From Faecalibacter macacae (lineage in GTDB: Bacteria; Bacteroidota; Bacteroidia; Flavobacteriales; Weeksellaceae): a stretch of DNA of 46,446 nucleotides. Every line of letters starts with the position of its first letter. Positions within the stretch are counted from its first letter, which is position 1. Positions 35,263 to 43,010 of this stretch are shown piece after piece. The DNA lies in NCBI RefSeq assembly GCF_003687725.1, contig NZ_RDOJ01000021.1, forward strand, positions 1 to 46,446. The letters run 5' to 3'. Under the pieces are notes generated by a model that was given only the letters and a program-made list of their open reading frames with translations, had not been told where the DNA came from and did not search any database. The position numbers and the translations under genes are program-made.

Positions 35263-35270
35263 TACATTTG
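35263..35270 (+). promoter_or_regulatory. asnA promoter -7 element
   Basis: TACATTTG, about 68 bases upstream of the asnA ATG. Initiation a few bases downstream (about 35275-35278) would place the 17-codon upstream frame at 35279 almost at the mRNA 5' end. Confidence 0.55.
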
Positions 35271-35278
35271 TTTGTGTA

Positions 35279-35332
35279 ATGTTAGTTATTCTACTTTTAC
35301 GGCTAAATAAAAAATATTTAGTTAAAATTTAA
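35279..35332 (+). CDS. Possible 17-residue leader peptide upstream of asnA
   Basis: ATG at 35279, stop TAA at 35330-35332, five bases before the asnA ATG. The peptide would be MLVILLLRLNKKYLVKI, hydrophobic then basic. It begins within a few bases of the predicted transcription start. It might couple translation to asnA or act in attenuation, but it contains a single Asn codon and I see no terminator alternative, so a chance frame is quite possible. Confidence 0.25.
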   Translation: MLVILLLRLNKKYLVKI

Positions 35333-35337
35333 TTGAA

Positions 35338-36342
35338 ATGAGCAGAGCACTACTACTACGCGAACAAGCTATATCATTTGTGAAAGACGAATTTGCAAAA
35401 GGTTTACAGCAAAACCTTAACCTTATTCCGGTTTCAGGGCCGTTAGTTGTTTTAGACGGAACTGGAATTAATGATGATTTAAATAGCATTGAGCGTCCTG
35501 TAAAATTTCCGATTAAATCTTTAGCTGATCAACAAGCTGTTGTGGTTCATTCTTTGGCGAAATGGAAACGTATTCGTTTAAAAGAGTTAGAATTAGAAGT
35601 AGATGAAGGGATCATTACTGATATGAAAGCTTTACGTCCTGATGAAGATTATTCACCTATTCATTCCATTTATGTTGATCAATGGGATTGGGAAAAAGTA
35701 ATTAAAGCTGAAGATCGAAAATTATCATATTTAAAAGAAACTGTGGTTTCTATTTATGAAGCGATTCGTGAAACGGAATTGAAAGTGGAACAAAAATATC
35801 CATCTTCAAAAGCTGTTTTACCACAAGAAATTACTTTTATTTCTTCGGAAGAATTATTACAGAAATTTCCTACGTATACAGCAAAAGAGCGTGAAAATGC
35901 TATAGCTAAAGAATATGGGGCTGTCTTTATTTATGGAATTGGAGGTTTGTTAACAAATGGTGAATTACATGATTCTCGTGCTGCTGATTATGATGATTGG
36001 AGTACTGATAATGATGCTGGTTATCAAGGTTTAAACGGAGATATATTAGTTTGGAACCCTGTGTTAGAACAAGCATTTGAATTGTCATCAATGGGAATTC
36101 GTGTGGATAAAGCTGCTTTATTAAAGCAATTAGAATTAAGAGATTCATTAGAAAGAAAAGACTTATTGTTCCATTCACTTTTATTGGATGGAAAATTAAC
36201 CGAATCAATAGGTGGTGGTATTGGACAATCTCGTTTATGTATGTTTATGTTAAAACTAAAACATATTGGTGAAGTCCAAGCAAGTATTTGGGATGAGGAT
36301 ACCAAAGAAAAACTAAAACAAGAAGGGATTGAATTATTATAA
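35338..36342 (+). CDS. asnA: Aspartate--ammonia ligase (asparagine synthetase A)
   Basis: Makes asparagine from aspartate and ammonia with ATP to AMP. 334 residues, near the usual 330. The fold is class II aminoacyl-tRNA-synthetase-like; visible motifs include PVSGPLVV, SLAKWKRIRL (about 72-81), DEDYSPIHSIYVDQWDWEK (about 102-120), SRAADYDDWSTDND and the C-terminal GGGIGQSRLCMFMLK. AsnA is ammonia-specific, unlike glutamine-dependent AsnB. Monocistronic with a strong terminator. Confidence 0.97.
   Translation: MSRALLLREQAISFVKDEFAKGLQQNLNLIPVSGPLVVLDGTGINDDLNSIERPVKFPIKSLADQQAVVVHSLAKWKRIRLKELELEVDEGIITDMKALRPDEDYSPIHSIYVDQWDWEKVIKAEDRKLSYLKETVVSIYEAIRETELKVEQKYPSSKAVLPQEITFISSEELLQKFPTYTAKERENAIAKEYGAVFIYGIGGLLTNGELHDSRAADYDDWSTDNDAGYQGLNGDILVWNPVLEQAFELSSMGIRVDKAALLKQLELRDSLERKDLLFHSLLLDGKLTESIGGGIGQSRLCMFMLKLKHIGEVQASIWDEDTKEKLKQEGIELL
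36102..36110 (-). other. Canonical DnaA-box sequence inside asnA
   Basis: TGTGGATAA, the complement of the classical DnaA box TTATCCACA, lies within the asnA coding frame (part of RVDKAA). It could be coincidence, but it falls in the same interval as the other DnaA-type boxes. Confidence 0.35.
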
Positions 36343-36355
36343 TATTTATCGTTAG

Positions 36356-36381
36356 AAAAGCCGCTATTAGCGGCTTTTTTT
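36356..36381 (+). terminator. Terminator of asnA
   Basis: Perfect 10-bp stem (36356-36365 with 36369-36378), 3-base loop, ending in seven Ts, 13 bases after the stop. Confidence 0.94.
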
Positions 36382-36608
36382 AGTTAATAATATAGTTGTT
36401 TATAACTGTTTATTAATATAGTTAATTCGTTGTATTTCAGAAGTATTTAGTTGTTTATAAACATCGTTTATATTACTATAAAGTTATTATTGAGAGTTGT
36501 TAATTTTTGGCTTAGTTTTGGTATAATAGAGTAACGTATAACAATTATTTACTAGAGTTATAAATAGATACTTCCTCGCCAGCTCGTTATACTCCGCAAA
36601 AGTTATCT

Positions 36609-36616
36609 TACCTTTG
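36609..36616 (+). promoter_or_regulatory. rnr promoter -7 element
   Basis: TACCTTTG (consensus TAnnTTTG), flanked by GCAAAA and TTTGC arms. It lies 138 bases before the rnr ATG. Confidence 0.5.
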
Positions 36617-36716
36617 CAACGGTTATGTTATAAAGATTATTAACATCTTATATTAATATGTTATTATTTAATTGAATTCTAATTTGTTAAGATGTTGATA
36701 GAGATATTAATTTAGA

Positions 36717-36737
36717 GTGATATCGAGCGGATATCAC
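36717..36737 (+). promoter_or_regulatory. Perfect inverted repeat in the rnr leader
   Basis: GTGATATC-GAGCG-GATATCAC: 8-bp arms with a 5-base loop, 16 bases upstream of the rnr ATG. It may be a protein-binding operator, or an mRNA hairpin adjacent to the ribosome-loading region, for example an RNase R autoregulation or cold-response element. Function is inferred. Confidence 0.5.
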
Positions 36738-36753
36738 ATAGGATAAACAAATT

Positions 36754-38913
36754 ATGCCAAAAAAGAATTTTAAAAATAATAAAGCTTCAAAGAAAGAAAA
36801 GAACATTACCAAATATACCAAATCAATTATAGAGGTATTATTTCAGAATCCAAAGAAAGCTTTAAACTATAAACAAATTGCAGCTGCATTACGTATTGAA
36901 AATCGTATTGAAGTTGAATTATTAATAAAGAATATCAACGTTTTATTAGCCGATAAAAAAATCGAAGAAGTAGAACGTGGAAAATATAAAGTTAACGCAA
37001 CTAAAGATTACTATGTTGGTACAGTTGACTTAACTTCATCAGGATCTGCTTATATTATTGTAGAAGATTTTGAACAAGATATTTTTGTTCAAAAAGGACG
37101 TACAAAAAATGCCTTACAAGGAGATGAAGTCCGTGTATATTTATATCCGCGTAAAAAACAAGGAGCCAAATTAGAAGGTGAAATTGTTGAAATCATAAAA
37201 CGTAATAAAACAGATTTTACCGGTATTTTTCAATTAGGTAAAAATGGAAATTTCGGGTTTGTTGTAATGCAAAACGGTAACCACGATTTCTTTATTCCCA
37301 AAGAGCGTTTTAATAATGCAAAACCAGGAGAAAAAGTTGTTGTACGATTATCAAATTGGCCAGAAGGATCTAATTCACCATTCGGTGAAATTATTCGTGT
37401 TTTAGGAGATCCAAATGAAACAGAAGTAGAGATTCATGCAATTTTATTAGAACATGATTTACCTGCAGAATTTCCTGCAGAAGTTGAAGAGGAAGCAAAT
37501 AATATAGACACTTCGATTACAGAGGAAGAAGTTGCTCGCAGACGTGATATGCGTAATATAACAACATTTACGATTGACCCGAAAGATGCAAAAGATTTTG
37601 ATGATGCTTTATCAATTCGTCTTTTAGAAAATGGGAATTGGGAAATTGGAGTTCATATTGCAGATGTTTCGCATTATGTTCGTCCAGGATCTTTATTAGA
37701 AAAAGAAGCCTATGCTCGTGCGACTTCTGTTTATTTAGTTGATCGTGTGGTTCCTATGTTACCAGAAGTTTTATCAAATGTTGCTTGTTCATTACGTCCT
37801 AACGAAGATAAATACACTTTTTCTGGTGTGTTTGAAATGGACGATAAAGCCAATATTGTAAACACTTGGTTTGGTCGTACAGCGATTCATTCAGATCGTA
37901 GATTTACTTACGAAGAAGCACAAGATATTATTGAAGGAGCTGATGGAGATTTTAAGGATGAAATTTTAAAATTAGATGAATTAGCTAAAATTATGCGTGC
38001 AAAACGTATGCAATTTGGGGCAGTTAATTTTGATAAAGTTGAAGTGAAATTCGACTTAAACGAAGATCATAATCCAGAAGGAATTTTCTTTAAAATATCT
38101 AAAGATTCAAATAAATTAATCGAAGAATTTATGTTACTATGTAACAAAAAAGTTTCAGAATTTGTTAGTTTAGATAAGAAAGGAAAAGAAAACGGAAACA
38201 CTTATATTTATCGTATTCACGATGATCCTAATCCAGATAAATTATTGGATTTAAAGAAATTCATTCGTCAATTTGATTATCAATTAGAGGTAGGAGATCG
38301 TAAAACAACGATTCAATCATTAAACAAATTATTGGCTGACGTAAAAGGAAAACCTGAAGAAAATATGATTGAAACTTTAGCAATGCGTTGTATGGCTAAA
38401 GCGGTTTATTCGACAGAAAATGTAGGTCACTACGGATTAGCTTTTGATTATTATACCCATTTTACATCACCAATTCGTCGTTATCCAGATGTTATGGCGC
38501 ACCGTTTATTACAAGATTATTTAGACGGTAAAAAATCGCCAGCATCAGACATTTACGAGCAAAAATGTAAGCATAGTTCTGCGCGCGAAAAAGTTGCAGC
38601 AACTGCAGAGCGTGATTCTATTAAATACATGCAAGTGAAGTATATGGAACAATTTGTTGGTCAGACTTTCGATGCATTTATTACAGGAGTTCAGGAGTAC
38701 GGAATTTTCGTTGAAATCCCAGAAACACGTTGTGAAGGCTTAGTTCGATCTCGTAATATGGAAGGAGATCATTTCTTCTTTGATGAGAAGAATCATGCCT
38801 TAGTCGGGCGTCGTACAGGAATCAAATATCAATTAGGAGCTCCAGTTAAAATAAAGGTTATAAGTGCCGATTTAATTAAGAAGCAGTTAGACTTCGAAAT
38901 AGTAGAAAACTAA
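36754..38913 (+). CDS. rnr: Ribonuclease R
   Basis: Processive 3'-5' exoribonuclease that degrades structured RNA. 719 residues. Basic N-terminus and winged-helix-like region (about 20-82), cold-shock domains (about 85-235), the RNB catalytic domain with the Asp cluster DPKDAKDFDDA (Asp275, 281, 283 and 284), TSPIRRYPDVMAHRLL near 570, and a C-terminal S1 domain (about 635-715, FDAFITGVQEYGIFVEIPET). Plus strand, followed 43 bases later by a LysE-type gene and probably co-transcribed with it. Confidence 0.97.
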   Translation: MPKKNFKNNKASKKEKNITKYTKSIIEVLFQNPKKALNYKQIAAALRIENRIEVELLIKNINVLLADKKIEEVERGKYKVNATKDYYVGTVDLTSSGSAYIIVEDFEQDIFVQKGRTKNALQGDEVRVYLYPRKKQGAKLEGEIVEIIKRNKTDFTGIFQLGKNGNFGFVVMQNGNHDFFIPKERFNNAKPGEKVVVRLSNWPEGSNSPFGEIIRVLGDPNETEVEIHAILLEHDLPAEFPAEVEEEANNIDTSITEEEVARRRDMRNITTFTIDPKDAKDFDDALSIRLLENGNWEIGVHIADVSHYVRPGSLLEKEAYARATSVYLVDRVVPMLPEVLSNVACSLRPNEDKYTFSGVFEMDDKANIVNTWFGRTAIHSDRRFTYEEAQDIIEGADGDFKDEILKLDELAKIMRAKRMQFGAVNFDKVEVKFDLNEDHNPEGIFFKISKDSNKLIEEFMLLCNKKVSEFVSLDKKGKENGNTYIYRIHDDPNPDKLLDLKKFIRQFDYQLEVGDRKTTIQSLNKLLADVKGKPEENMIETLAMRCMAKAVYSTENVGHYGLAFDYYTHFTSPIRRYPDVMAHRLLQDYLDGKKSPASDIYEQKCKHSSAREKVAATAERDSIKYMQVKYMEQFVGQTFDAFITGVQEYGIFVEIPETRCEGLVRSRNMEGDHFFFDEKNHALVGRRTGIKYQLGAPVKIKVISADLIKKQLDFEIVEN

Positions 38914-38956
38914 TATATCGAGATAAAGTGTTATCTTGCAGCCCTTAAATCAAGTT

Positions 38957-39634
38957 ATGGAATTAATTTTATCAGCCATACTGATCGGTTTTGTTTTGAG
39001 TACAATTTTAATCGGACCAGTCTTCTTTCTATTGATAGAGACTAGCATAAGAAAGAGTTGGAAATCGGCTGTTACATTAAATTTAGGAGTGATTGCAGCA
39101 GATATTTTATGTATCGCAGCAGCGTATTTTGGGAGTAAAGATTTCGCAGATTACGTAACAACACATCCAAAATTTTATCGTATTTATATCATTGCAGGTT
39201 TTTTTGTATTGATTTACGGTTTGTTCATGTACTTTTCGAGACCGAAATTGCATATAGAAAACGAAGAACAAGTTGTTGGAAATAACTACTTACGTACTTT
39301 TTTTAATGGATTTGTGATGAATCTATTAAACATTGGAGTCATTGTTTTTTGGTTCGTAATTGTGTCATCAATTATGATTCAATACCCAGAACCAAAAGAT
39401 TTTGTACTGTACATGGGAGTTGTTCTATTAACTTATTTCTGTATAGATTTAGTGAAGATTTTCTTAGCCGGAAAATTACAAAAACGAATCACCGATGATA
39501 TGGTTTATAAAATCAGAAAAGGTGTCGGAATTTGTTTATTAGTCTTCGGGATAATCATCACTCTAAAAGGATTTGGGTTCTTTAAAGAAATCGATCGGGA
39601 GATAGAGAATCAACTGATTCATCAAAAAGGATAA
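38957..39634 (+). CDS. LysE/RhtB family exporter
   Basis: A 225-residue membrane protein with six predicted helices; N-terminal LILSAILIGFVLSTILIGPV and ETSIRKSWKSAVTLNLGVIAAD fit the LysE/RhtB translocator family, which exports amino acids. The ATG at 38957 is preferred over an upstream in-frame TTG (38936), because the hydrophobic helix begins at once and the TTG would add seven residues with no support. Follows rnr closely and ends at a strong terminator. Substrate unknown. Confidence 0.85.
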   Translation: MELILSAILIGFVLSTILIGPVFFLLIETSIRKSWKSAVTLNLGVIAADILCIAAAYFGSKDFADYVTTHPKFYRIYIIAGFFVLIYGLFMYFSRPKLHIENEEQVVGNNYLRTFFNGFVMNLLNIGVIVFWFVIVSSIMIQYPEPKDFVLYMGVVLLTYFCIDLVKIFLAGKLQKRITDDMVYKIRKGVGICLLVFGIIITLKGFGFFKEIDREIENQLIHQKG

Positions 39635-39648
39635 TACATTACTTATAT

Positions 39649-39682
39649 AAAAGCCACTCAAAGCATTGAGTGGCTTTTTTTT
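39649..39682 (+). terminator. Terminator of the rnr-LysE transcript
   Basis: 13-bp perfect stem (39649-39661 with 39666-39678), 4-base loop and a T-run of eight. Confidence 0.94.
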
Positions 39683-39813
39683 ATAAAGTTGTGATTAAAA
39701 ATAAATGAAATACTACTACAAAATTGAAGTCTATTTTATTTGAGTATAAAGGAAGATATTTACTCAAAAGAAATAAAATTTTATAGGTAAACCCAATGTT
39801 AATTGAGGTAAAT

Positions 39814-39840
39814 AAAAAAGCACCTCGTAAAAGGTGCTTT
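39814..39840 (-). terminator. Terminator of the sufE-GT9 transcript
   Basis: 9-bp stem (39832-39840 with 39817-39825, 6-base loop) followed on the minus strand by six Ts. Confidence 0.92.
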
Positions 39841-39846
39841 CAAATA

Positions 39847-40845
39847 TTATTTATTTTCGATTTTATGCTTTATTTGTTGATAAACGTATTCTGCGTCCAA
39901 ATTCTGGAAATAATCAAAATTTTCAAATCCTTTTGGGTCTTTTCCAAAGATAGAAGTTGGTCTACATTCTAAAGAATCATCTTGGATTACATCATCGTTA
40001 GATTGTCCATAACCAAGGAATCCCGCATAAGGATGCGTTCCGCCCCAAATAGAAATCACTCGTGTACCCTTTAATGAAGCTAAATGCATATTTGCACTAT
40101 CCATAGAAACCATGACTTGTAGTTTTGCAATTGCTTCTAGTTCTTCTTCAAATTTTAAAACTCCAGCTAATGATTTAATATTCGGATTTAAATTTTCCCA
40201 TGTTTTTAACTCGTCAACTTCCTTTTTTCCACCACCAAATAAGTAAATTTTATATCCATCTTCGGCTAATTTAGTTGCCACGATTTTCATCTTTTCCAAC
40301 GGATACATTTTACTTGTAAAAGCAGCAAAAGGAGCAATACCAATTGCATTTTCTTCTTTGATATTTTCTGAAGAAATTTGATGAGATAATTTTAAGCTAA
40401 AATCTAAAGAACGTAATACATCTGCATAGCGTTCAGTTGTTAACTTTAATTGTTGAAAAACCCTATTTTCTTGAGAAACTAATGCTTTTTTATCAGCTCT
40501 TCCTTTATCTAAAGTTGCTGTTTTTGTACCAGTTAAACCAAATAATGCGGTAACAACTTTAGTTCTGATTACATTGTGCATATCTGCTACGTAATCAAAA
40601 TTATGCACCTTTAATTCATTGAATAATTTAATCAAACCAAAGAAACCTTTGTAGTTATTATTCAAGTCAATTGGAATAAATTTAATTCGTGGATTCGATT
40701 TAAAAATCGTACCCATAAACGGACGAGAAGCAACATAAACTTCAACATCAGGATTTTGATCCATAAACTCTTCCAAAACAGGAGCAATCATGGTTACATC
40801 GCCTAAAGCCGAAAATCGTAAAGCTAAAAGTTTCTTTTTTGACAT
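39847..40845 (-). CDS. Family 9 glycosyltransferase (heptosyltransferase-like)
   Basis: A 332-residue GT-B enzyme of the heptosyltransferase family, acting in lipopolysaccharide core or other surface sugar synthesis. N-terminal LLALRFSALGDVTMIAPVLEEF (5-26), a conserved start of this family; the C-terminal sugar-nucleotide site includes SMDSANMHLASLKGTRVISIWGGTHP (about 248-273), with the Ser/Asp and Gly-Thr features of GT9. Located 7 bases after sufE on the same strand, which is probably only operonic convenience. Confidence 0.92.
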   Translation of the reverse strand: MSKKKLLALRFSALGDVTMIAPVLEEFMDQNPDVEVYVASRPFMGTIFKSNPRIKFIPIDLNNNYKGFFGLIKLFNELKVHNFDYVADMHNVIRTKVVTALFGLTGTKTATLDKGRADKKALVSQENRVFQQLKLTTERYADVLRSLDFSLKLSHQISSENIKEENAIGIAPFAAFTSKMYPLEKMKIVATKLAEDGYKIYLFGGGKKEVDELKTWENLNPNIKSLAGVLKFEEELEAIAKLQVMVSMDSANMHLASLKGTRVISIWGGTHPYAGFLGYGQSNDDVIQDDSLECRPTSIFGKDPKGFENFDYFQNLDAEYVYQQIKHKIENK

Positions 40846-40852
40846 AAAGTGA

Positions 40853-41278
40853 TTATGAATTCAATTTTGATTGGAATGCAATAGCATAAAACTTAAATTG
40901 TTTTACCATTGCTAATAAACCGTTGGCACGTGTTGGTGATAAGAATTCTGATAAACCAATTTCGTTGATGAAATCAGTATCTGATTCTAAAATATCCTTT
41001 GGTGCTTGGTTGTTGTACATACGCACTAATAAAGCAGCAATTCCTTTTGGTAAAATAGCATTAGAATCGGCTGTAAAATTGATTTTTTCACCGTCTAATT
41101 CTGCATCTAACCAAACAGAAGATTGACAACCTTTGATAATTTTATCATCTGTTTTTGCTTCTTCTGGTAAGGCTTTTAAGCTTTTTCCTAATTCGATTAA
41201 ATATTCATAACGCTCTTCCCAATCTTCGAAGTATGAGAATTCGTCTACTATTTCGTTTTGAATTTCTTTAATTGTCAT
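40853..41278 (-). CDS. sufE: SufE family cysteine-desulfurase activator
   Basis: Accepts persulfide sulfur from SufS and passes it to the SufBCD scaffold for Fe-S cluster assembly. 141 residues; the acceptor Cys51 in KGCQSSVWLDAELDG is at the same position as in E. coli SufE, and the flanking loop is conserved. C-terminal SPTRANGLLAMVKQFKFYA also fits. It lies apart from other suf genes. A TAAATTTG -7 element (41283-41290) sits only five bases upstream of the ATG, which implies a leaderless or near-leaderless mRNA, or else another promoter. Confidence 0.95.
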   Translation of the reverse strand: MTIKEIQNEIVDEFSYFEDWEERYEYLIELGKSLKALPEEAKTDDKIIKGCQSSVWLDAELDGEKINFTADSNAILPKGIAALLVRMYNNQAPKDILESDTDFINEIGLSEFLSPTRANGLLAMVKQFKFYAIAFQSKLNS

Positions 41279-41282
41279 GCTG

Positions 41283-41290
41283 CAAATTTA
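41283..41290 (-). promoter_or_regulatory. Possible sufE promoter -7 element (near-leaderless)
   Basis: Minus-strand TAAATTTG, matching TAnnTTTG. Initiation 5-7 bases downstream would place the first mRNA base at about the ATG (41278). Confidence 0.4.
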
Positions 41291-41630
41291 GGAAGAAAAA
41301 CGCTATTAACAGACTTTGTGAATAACGTATTTTATCAGTTCATTTTCAAATCATTCACTTCTTGATAAACCTATGTTTAATCTTTAGAAAGTCAAATTTT
41401 ATTTCATTAAATAGGGATAGATTTTCATCCTACCGATCATGTAATTATCGAGATATTATTAAATCAAAAACAGATCATAAAAGAATATATTAATTTACCT
41501 TATTCACAATTATAAACAATTTTTTACACTGAAAATCAATAATTTAAAATGTTTTAAACATAGTTATGAATACTTTGTGAATAGCTGTTTTATATCAAAA
41601 TCTATTGTAAATTTGAAAGAAAAATAAAGC
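41291..41630. other. Spacer with DnaA-type boxes between sufE and the dehydrogenase gene
   Basis: No gene seen. Two perfect 9-mers of the TTATTCACA class (TGTGAATAA at 41317-41325 on the minus strand and TTATTCACA at 41500-41508 on the plus strand) and one 8/9 match (TGTGAATAG at 41576-41584) lie in 340 bases. The 3' end holds the TAAATTTG -7 element of the next gene. Confidence 0.5.
41608..41615 (+). promoter_or_regulatory. Dehydrogenase gene promoter -7 element
   Basis: TAAATTTG, 15 bases before the ATG at 41631, leading to a very short leader. Confidence 0.5.
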
Positions 41631-42587
41631 ATGTCATCTGCCTACAAAATATTAGCTATAGATTCTAATCACGACTGTTTAAATAACGGATTACGTGAAG
41701 CTGGTTTTATTGTTGATGAAGATTATAATTCATCAAAAGAGGAAATAGAAAAAGTAATCGATCAATACGACGGAATGATTGTTCGTTCTCGATTTCCGAT
41801 TGATCGATCGATTTTAGAAAAAGCAAAAAATTTAAAATTTATTGGTCGAGTAGGAGCTGGTTTAGAGAATATTGACGAAGATTATGCTGCTGAAAGAGGG
41901 ATTATTTTGTTTAATTCTCCTGAAGGTAATCGTGATTCGGTTGGTGAACATGCAGTTGGAATGTTGTTGATGTTGATGCATCATTTACGTCGTGCAGATA
42001 GTGAAGTACGTAATGGAATTTGGAAACGTGAAGAAAATCGCGGTGATGAATTAATGGGAAAAACGGTTGGAATTATCGGTTACGGAAATATGGGAAATGC
42101 TTTTGCGAAAAGATTACAAGGTTTTGGAGTTGATGTAATTTGCTACGATATTCTTGCAAATAAAGGAAATGAGTTTGCAAAACAAGTTTCATTAGAAGAA
42201 TTCTTTAATTGTGCACAAGTTGTTAGTTTACATACTCCACAAACGGCAGAAACAATGCAAATGATTAATGCAGAGTTTATTAATAATTTTAAGAATCCGT
42301 TCTATTTTGTTAATACAGCAAGGGGAAAGAGCGTTGTAACTAAAGATTTGGTCGAAGCAATGAAAACAGGAAAGGTTTTGGGAGCTGCTTTAGATGTTTT
42401 AGAATTTGAAAAATCGAGTTTTGAAAGATTAGTTGCTTCAGAATTACCAGAAGAGTTTCAATATTTAATTGAAGCAGATAATGTTGTACTTGCACCACAT
42501 ATCGCAGGATGGACACATCAATCAAAAATTAAATTAGCCGAGTTTATCCGAGATAAAATCATTGCTTGGCAAACAAATAACAACTAA
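41631..42587 (+). CDS. D-2-hydroxyacid dehydrogenase (phosphoglycerate dehydrogenase-like)
   Basis: A 318-residue NAD-dependent dehydrogenase. The catalytic residues of the D-2-hydroxyacid family are present: Arg231 in NTARGKSVV, the Glu of the triad near 258-260, and His290 in LAPHIAGWTH. The NAD-binding motif GIIGYGNMGNAFAK spans 147-160 (GxGxxG). Without the C-terminal ACT domain of long SerA enzymes, it may be a short-type 3-phosphoglycerate dehydrogenase for serine synthesis or another 2-ketoacid reductase. No serine-pathway neighbour (serC) is present. Confidence 0.88.
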   Translation: MSSAYKILAIDSNHDCLNNGLREAGFIVDEDYNSSKEEIEKVIDQYDGMIVRSRFPIDRSILEKAKNLKFIGRVGAGLENIDEDYAAERGIILFNSPEGNRDSVGEHAVGMLLMLMHHLRRADSEVRNGIWKREENRGDELMGKTVGIIGYGNMGNAFAKRLQGFGVDVICYDILANKGNEFAKQVSLEEFFNCAQVVSLHTPQTAETMQMINAEFINNFKNPFYFVNTARGKSVVTKDLVEAMKTGKVLGAALDVLEFEKSSFERLVASELPEEFQYLIEADNVVLAPHIAGWTHQSKIKLAEFIRDKIIAWQTNNN

Positions 42588-42611
42588 TATTAACACTGTT
42601 AATAACAATAT

Positions 42612-42640
42612 AAGCATCTCATTTAGAGGTGCTTTTTTTA
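42612..42640 (+). terminator. Terminator of the dehydrogenase gene
   Basis: 9-bp stem with one wobble (42612-42620 with 42626-42634, 5-base loop) and a T-run, 24 bases past the stop codon. It overlaps the stop of the small minus-strand frame at 42638. Confidence 0.85.
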
Positions 42641-42751
42641 TTTAGTTAAAGCTCTATACACTTTCCAAACCATATAAGTAGCACCAATTATTGCAATAAA
42701 GCATAAAAATGTCCATATAATTAATTTCCATCCGATAAATGTTACTTCCAT
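42638..42751 (-). CDS. Possible 37-residue single-span membrane protein
   Basis: A frame from the ATG at 42749-42751 to the TAA at 42638-42640 encoding MEVTFIGWKLIIWTFLCFIA, continuing IIGATYMVWKVYRALTK. It has a single membrane helix (about 9-30) with a basic C-terminus, the shape of real small flavobacterial membrane proteins. Support is limited: it could be a chance frame in the AT-rich spacer, and no -7 element was found upstream. Confidence 0.4.
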   Translation of the reverse strand: MEVTFIGWKLIIWTFLCFIAIIGATYMVWKVYRALTK

Positions 42752-42767
42752 ATGCCTTTATTAGTGT

Positions 42768-42785
42768 TATTCACAATTGTGAATA
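42768..42785. repeat. 18-bp perfect palindrome with DnaA-type half-sites
   Basis: TATTCACAATTGTGAATA is its own reverse complement. It could be a DnaA double box or an operator for a dimeric regulator. Confidence 0.6.
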
Positions 42786-42984
42786 TCTAACTATTCACAT
42801 CTACTTTTTATACATTTCAACAACTTATTTATAACTTATAAATAGTTAATTTATTGTAAATTATGATAAAATTTGATTAATTAACAAATTTTTCAAATTG
42901 TTAATTTTAATAACTTAAATGTTAGAATAACACATTATAAAACATTAATTAACACATATCAAGATTTTCAATTTTAGTTTGTGG

Positions 42985-42992
42985 TAACTTTG
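42985..42992 (+). promoter_or_regulatory. Pirin gene promoter -7 element
   Basis: TAACTTTG, 18 bases before the ATG at 43011. Confidence 0.5.
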
Positions 42993-43010
42993 AATTAAAG
43001 AAATAAAATC

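Larger units (their letters stand above)
36382..36753 (+). other. rnr upstream region
   Basis: A 372-base spacer without a gene. It contains the rnr -7 element at 36609-36616, and an inverted repeat 16 bases before the rnr ATG (listed separately). The left 200 bases are plain AT-rich sequence with several 'gttta' runs. The predicted leader of about 130 bases is long for this genome. Confidence 0.6.
42752..43010. other. Very AT-rich spacer with a DnaA-box palindrome
   Basis: Contains the 18-bp perfect palindrome TATTCACAATTGTGAATA (42768-42785), formed by a perfect DnaA-type box TTATTCACA (42767-42775) and an inverted near-box TGTGAATAT (42779-42787). A third near-box CTATTCACA follows at 42791-42799. 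The following ~170 bases are almost purely A and T, as in a DNA-unwinding element. The right end holds the pirin -7 element at 42985-42992. No gene seen. Confidence 0.5.
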
